Assembly: GCA_964531265.1 (NCBI GenBank)
Contig: CAZHDW010000003.1
Location: forward strand, 72,286 to 136,285
Direction of reading: 5' to 3'
From: Hominenteromicrobium sp964531265
GTDB lineage: Bacteria; Bacillota; Clostridia; Oscillospirales; Acutalibacteraceae
DNA: 64,000 nucleotides
Shown one piece after another: positions 61,421 to 64,000 of the stretch. Under the pieces are notes generated by a model, which saw only the letters and a list, made by a program, of their open reading frames with translations, searched no databases and was not told the origin of the DNA. Each line of letters starts with the position of its first letter. Position 1 is the first letter of the stretch. Position numbers and translations under genes: made by a program.

Positions 61421-61533
61421 TATATGAAGATCGAAGCTGTGCGGAGAGCATGGCTTCGATCTTCTGCTTTTTGATAGCTGCACTCGTTCACAAATTGTTT
61501 ACAATTTAAAAATAAAAATGATAACTATTCCTA

Positions 61534-61562
61534 TTTACAAATTAAAAAGGATGTGCTATAAT
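61534..61562 (+). promoter_or_regulatory. promoter of the Fur-family gene
   Basis: TTTACA (61534-61539), 17 bases, TATAAT (61557-61562). AT-rich sequence upstream (ATGATAACTATT) may hold a Fur/PerR-type box, not certain. Confidence 0.75.
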
Positions 61563-61613
61563 CAAGTCAACAAATGAGAGAGATGAATATCTCTTGAGTT
61601 CAGGAGGTGACGA

Positions 61614-62018
61614 ATGGCAACGAGAGAGAATTTCAGCCGTAAGCGTGAGGCCATTTATGAGGCGGTGCGCGGAACAAAGGTGCATCCAACAGCCGAGTGG
61701 GTGTATCAGAAGCTGAAGCCCGAATATCCGGATCTCAGCCTTGGCACAGTCTACAGGAATATCAAAAAGTTCTGTGACAGTGGCAGAATACGGAGTGTCG
61801 GCGTTATAAAAGGGCAGGAGCATTTCGATGGTGATATTTCAAGACACAGTCATTTCGTCTGCTCCGACTGCGGCAGGGTGCTCGATATTTTCGAACCCGT
61901 CGTTGATGACAATGCACTGATGAATATAGAAAAGACCCATGCCTTCACGATAAGCCATGAGGATATTCTTTTCAGCGGTACATGTCAGGAATGCAAAGGC
62001 GCGAAGACGGCAGAATAA
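61614..62018 (+). CDS. Fur-family regulator, PerR-like
   Basis: A 134-residue Fur-family regulator. HTH region GTKVHPTAEWVYQKLKPEYP and LSLGTVYRNIKKFCDSGRI (about 18-62). Zinc pairs CSDC near 83 and CQEC near 124. The His/Asp set and the presence of rubrerythrin 46 bases downstream suggest a peroxide-sensing PerR that controls it. Start with AGGAGGTGAC. Confidence 0.92.
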   Translation: MATRENFSRKREAIYEAVRGTKVHPTAEWVYQKLKPEYPDLSLGTVYRNIKKFCDSGRIRSVGVIKGQEHFDGDISRHSHFVCSDCGRVLDIFEPVVDDNALMNIEKTHAFTISHEDILFSGTCQECKGAKTAE

Positions 62019-62064
62019 AGCCGTTAATCATTTTAAATTATTAAATTTTTTGGAGGAAATTATT

Positions 62065-62607
62065 ATGGCAAAGTTTGTATGCACAGTATGTGGTTATGTT
62101 TATGAAGGCGATGCAGCTCCGGAGCAGTGCCCCGTATGTAAGGTTCCGGCTGAGAAGTTCAAGAAGCAGGAAGAGGAAATGACATGGGCTGCCGAGCATA
62201 TTGTCGGCGTTGCAAAGGGCGTAAGCGAGGATATCCTGGCTGACCTCCGTGCAAACTTCGAGGGTGAGTGCTCCGAGGTTGGTATGTATCTTGCAATGGC
62301 AAGAGTTGCACACCGTGAGGGCTATCCGGAAATCGGTCTCTACTGGGAGAAGGCAGCTTATGAGGAAGCAGAGCATGCCGCAAAGTTTGCAGAGCTTCTC
62401 GGTGAGGTCGTAACAGACAGCACACAGAAGAACCTCGAGATGAGAGTTGCTGCCGAGAACGGCGCAACAGCGGGCAAGTTCGACCTCGCAAAGCGCGCAA
62501 AGGAAGCAAACCTCGACGCTATCCATGACACAGTTCATGAAATGGCAAAGGACGAAGCAAGACACGGCAAGGCATTTGAAGGTCTGCTGAAGCGTTATTT
62601 TAAGTAA
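62065..62607 (+). CDS. rbr: reverse rubrerythrin (N-terminal rubredoxin)
   Basis: A 180-residue reverse rubrerythrin. Rubredoxin domain first (CTVCGYVYEGDAAPEQCPVC, residues 6-25), then the diiron four-helix domain with EGECSEVGMYLAMARVAHRE near 68-87 and ending DEARHGKAFEGLLKRYFK. Such enzymes reduce H2O2 and O2 using NADH-rubredoxin systems in anaerobes. Start with TTGGAGGA. The stop is 28 bases before a zinc-ribbon gene. Confidence 0.95.
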   Translation: MAKFVCTVCGYVYEGDAAPEQCPVCKVPAEKFKKQEEEMTWAAEHIVGVAKGVSEDILADLRANFEGECSEVGMYLAMARVAHREGYPEIGLYWEKAAYEEAEHAAKFAELLGEVVTDSTQKNLEMRVAAENGATAGKFDLAKRAKEANLDAIHDTVHEMAKDEARHGKAFEGLLKRYFK

Positions 62608-62635
62608 ACCGCAACCAAATCAGAGGTGCCGACTT

Positions 62636-62890
62636 ATGGTCACTTGCAGATGTGGGGCGAAATTTGAAAATTCCTGCTGGGATTCCCATGCAATGTGCCC
62701 CAAGTGCAAACGTATCTATCCCAATTCTGCACCGGATATGTTCCATCCGAAATCTATTGATGAACTTGCGTGGAAGTGTCCGAAATGCGGAGAATTCAAC
62801 AGCGAGTCCTATGGCGGCGCTCCCCGGAGTCACTGCGCAAAATGCGGCGCAAACCGCCCGGGTGATCCGAAAGACTGGTATGGGATCTAA
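62636..62890 (+). CDS. small zinc-ribbon protein
   Basis: An 84-residue protein with several Cys pairs: CRCGAKF, CPKCKRI, CPKCGEF and CAKCGAN. Probably binds two zinc ions and nucleic acid or protein. No family name is recognised. Start with AGAGGTGC. It may be co-transcribed with rubrerythrin. Confidence 0.75.
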   Translation: MVTCRCGAKFENSCWDSHAMCPKCKRIYPNSAPDMFHPKSIDELAWKCPKCGEFNSESYGGAPRSHCAKCGANRPGDPKDWYGI

Positions 62891-62959
62891 CGGATATGTG
62901 GAGGAACTCCCATATATCAAATCCTTATTGAAACTTTTAGTAAGAAATCCCAATAATCA

Positions 62960-62987
62960 GGGGGTAGCGGCCAGTTCCGCTACCCCC
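62960..62987 (+). terminator. terminator after the zinc-ribbon gene
   Basis: GGGGGTAGCGG / CCGCTACCCCC perfect 11-bp stem with a 6-base loop; weak T-run. Confidence 0.75.
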
Positions 62988-63082
62988 GTTGCATATCTAT
63001 TTTACCATATTTTGTCGCCAAATAACAGTCTTGTATTTCCCCCATCTTTCTTTTATCATATAACACAAGGAAGGTGATTCAT

Positions 63083-63619
63083 ATGAAGCTCTATCACGGA
63101 AGTGCAACCCCCGATATAGCGATTCTTCGCCCTTTTACATCCAACCATGACAACCCCTACGTCTATTTGACCCACAGTGAGATTTTGGCCACGATTTACG
63201 CCCACAATCCCCTGACCCGTCCCAATGGCTTTTTCTCCTATTGGTGGCGAAAAGATGGAATCTTGTGCTATGATGAATACTTCAAAAATCAGTTAGAGGA
63301 AATCTACGCCGGGCAGACCGGCTATATTTATGAATGTGAGGGTACCTATCCAACGTTGGAAAAGATGCCTTGGGTCTATCTTTCCCAGCAGGAAGTTCCC
63401 GTACTTCGGTGCCGGAAAATCCCGGATCTGTACCAGCAATTGCTTCAATACGAAAAAGAGGGGCTTCTTTTCATTCAGCGGTATGACCAGGTTTCCGAAA
63501 AGCAACGGGAAATTTGGGCGAATGTGGTTCGGCGCAGCCTCCGGCAGACGGACCTTTCCACCCCGGAGGGGATGGAATACGCCGCCTACGTCCGGGCACA
63601 TTTTTCGTTCGAGGTATAA
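63083..63619 (+). CDS. hypothetical protein, possible ADP-ribosyltransferase-like fold
   Basis: A 178-residue protein beginning MKLYHGSATPDIAILRPFTS. The YHGS start and the later NPYVYLTHSEILATIYA resemble small ART-fold proteins, but no full catalytic triad can be shown, so this is low confidence. Base and codon use (many CCC, TTT, AAA) differ from neighbours. Start at 63083 has AAGGAAGGTG. Its stop lies only four bases before a rubrerythrin C-terminal remnant, indicating a recent insertion. Confidence 0.5.
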   Translation: MKLYHGSATPDIAILRPFTSNHDNPYVYLTHSEILATIYAHNPLTRPNGFFSYWWRKDGILCYDEYFKNQLEEIYAGQTGYIYECEGTYPTLEKMPWVYLSQQEVPVLRCRKIPDLYQQLLQYEKEGLLFIQRYDQVSEKQREIWANVVRRSLRQTDLSTPEGMEYAAYVRAHFSFEV

Positions 63620-63623
63620 TATC

Positions 63624-63671
63624 CGTCACGGCAAGGCTCCGAAGGGTCTGCTGGAGCGTTATTTCGGCTAA
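63624..63671 (+). pseudogene. rubrerythrin 3'-end remnant
   Basis: The frame RHGKAPKGLLERYFG ends in a stop at 63671 and matches the C terminus of the rubrerythrin at 62065 (RHGKAFEGLLKRYFK) at 11 of 15 residues, with matching bases such as CACGGCAAGGC and AGCGTTATTT. No upstream rubrerythrin part precedes it. It is a fragment of a second, slightly different rubrerythrin gene. Confidence 0.8.
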
Positions 63672-63685
63672 TATAAAGCACTTCC

Positions 63686-63720
63686 AAGAGGGTGGGATGA
63701 AAGTCCTGCCCTCTTTTTTT
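63686..63720 (+). terminator. terminator after the remnant
   Basis: AAGAGGGTGGGA / TCCTGCCCTCTT stem and seven Ts; plausibly the original terminator of the lost rubrerythrin. Confidence 0.9.
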
Positions 63721-63763
63721 CGGAAAGAAAAGTGTAATTTCATCACTTCCTCTCCAAGAGTGG

Positions 63764-63796
63764 AAAAAGATAGCGCGGACTTGCGCCCGCGCCATC
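63764..63796 (-). terminator. terminator of the surface protein gene
   Basis: GATAGCGCGG / CCGCGCCATC stem with one mismatch and a T-run on the reverse strand. Confidence 0.75.
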
Positions 63797-63800
63797 TGTC

Positions 63801-64000
63801 TTAAATCATAGATTTTCTTTTCATTACCAAAACAATCAACGCACTACCGCTAATTAAAAGTGTTGCAAACATAAGCCAAATATTACTTGTATCGCCTGTC
63901 TTAGGAGATGTAACATCTGACGGTGTATTTGTCGGTGTATCTGTTGGTGTATCTGTTGGTGTATCTGACGGTGTATCTGTTGGTGTATCTGTCGGTGTAT
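63801..64000 (-). CDS. sortase-anchored surface protein, C-terminal end
   Basis: Only the last 66 codons are visible; the rest lies beyond the right edge. The protein has TDTP repeats, then SPKTGD (sorting motif), a hydrophobic helix (NIWLMFATLLISGSALIVLV) and a basic tail MKRKSMI. The SPKTG variant resembles clostridial sorting signals. The repeat likely spans the cell wall. Confidence 0.85.
   Translation of the reverse strand, partial: TPTDTPTDTPSDTPTDTPTDTPTNTPSDVTSPKTGDTSNIWLMFATLLISGSALIVLVMKRKSMI
63922..64000 (+). repeat. 12-base tandem repeat encoding TDTP
   Basis: GGTGTATCTGTT and near variants recur about seven times and run to the edge. Reverse-strand reading gives Thr-Asp-Thr-Pro. 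The array can vary in length between strains. Confidence 0.9.

Noticed and set aside
59891..61483. 530-codon reverse frame
   Set aside because: Antisense to the GH51 gene, whose catalytic motifs are clear.
63922..64000. Short repeats considered as CRISPR
   Set aside because: 12-base units with no spacers, in frame within a surface protein gene.

Overview
The window looks like chromosome of an anaerobic, low-redox Firmicute of the class Clostridia, most likely a gut plant-glycan or host-glycan degrader. Support: strong AGGAGG-type ribosome sites, TTGACA/TATAAT promoters, a SCIFF (scfA/scfB) locus, a glycyl radical enzyme with activase, a reverse-order rubrerythrin next to a Fur/PerR regulator, a general PTS with HPr, and several glycoside hydrolases. 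The species cannot be named from sequence alone.

Layout. 1-2.3 kb: start of a GH36 alpha-galactosidase, a two-gene sigma-like unit behind an SOS-like box, and a split chromate transporter. 2.4-11.2 kb: mnmA, a CpXC protein, a YtcJ-like amidohydrolase, an E2-type acyltransferase, an M20 amidohydrolase, a MATE pump and an aldo/keto reductase. 11.2-18.5 kb: a DUF1861 gene, then an attenuator-led operon of ferredoxin-type aldo/keto reductase, L-rhamnose mutarotase, glycyl radical activase, a short glycyl radical enzyme and a GH127 enzyme. 19.4-25 kb: BglG/LicT-type antiterminator, PTS EIICBA, HPr and EI, with two RAT/terminator switches. 25-31 kb: M29 aminopeptidase, BlaR1/BlaI pair with operators, a second BlaI-like gene, a substrate-binding lipoprotein fused to a peptidoglycan-binding domain, tRNA-Ser(CGA), and an Rrf2 regulator. 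31.6-36.3 kb: a GDPD-PHP fusion, SCIFF peptide and maturase, and an Orn/Lys/Arg decarboxylase family gene. 36.3-42.8 kb: GH32 with DUF4867, Nudix, and potABCD. 43-49.4 kb: a tiny exported peptide, ECF sigma/anti-sigma, HAD, DUF4097, an orphan GHKL-like membrane protein, and a NahK-like kinase. 49.5-61.4 kb: MBL hydrolase, then a LacI-controlled operon of GH9, small protein, ROK kinase, NagB-like isomerase, Gfo/Idh/MocA and ThuA, then divergent GH127 and GH51 arabinosidases. 61.6-64 kb: Fur/PerR, rubrerythrin, zinc ribbon, an unusual small gene abutting a rubrerythrin 3'-end remnant, and the C terminus of a sortase-anchored protein.

How the parts fit: GH127/GH51 would release L-arabinose, and the glycyl radical operon appears to process a sugar or sugar-derived product anaerobically (mutarotase, radical C-O or C-C chemistry, then reduction). 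The GH9 operon has what is needed for intracellular hydrolysis, phosphorylation and isomerisation of an amino-sugar oligosaccharide. The glycyl radical operon is the best candidate for an undescribed pathway. Substrates are inferred from context and not proven.
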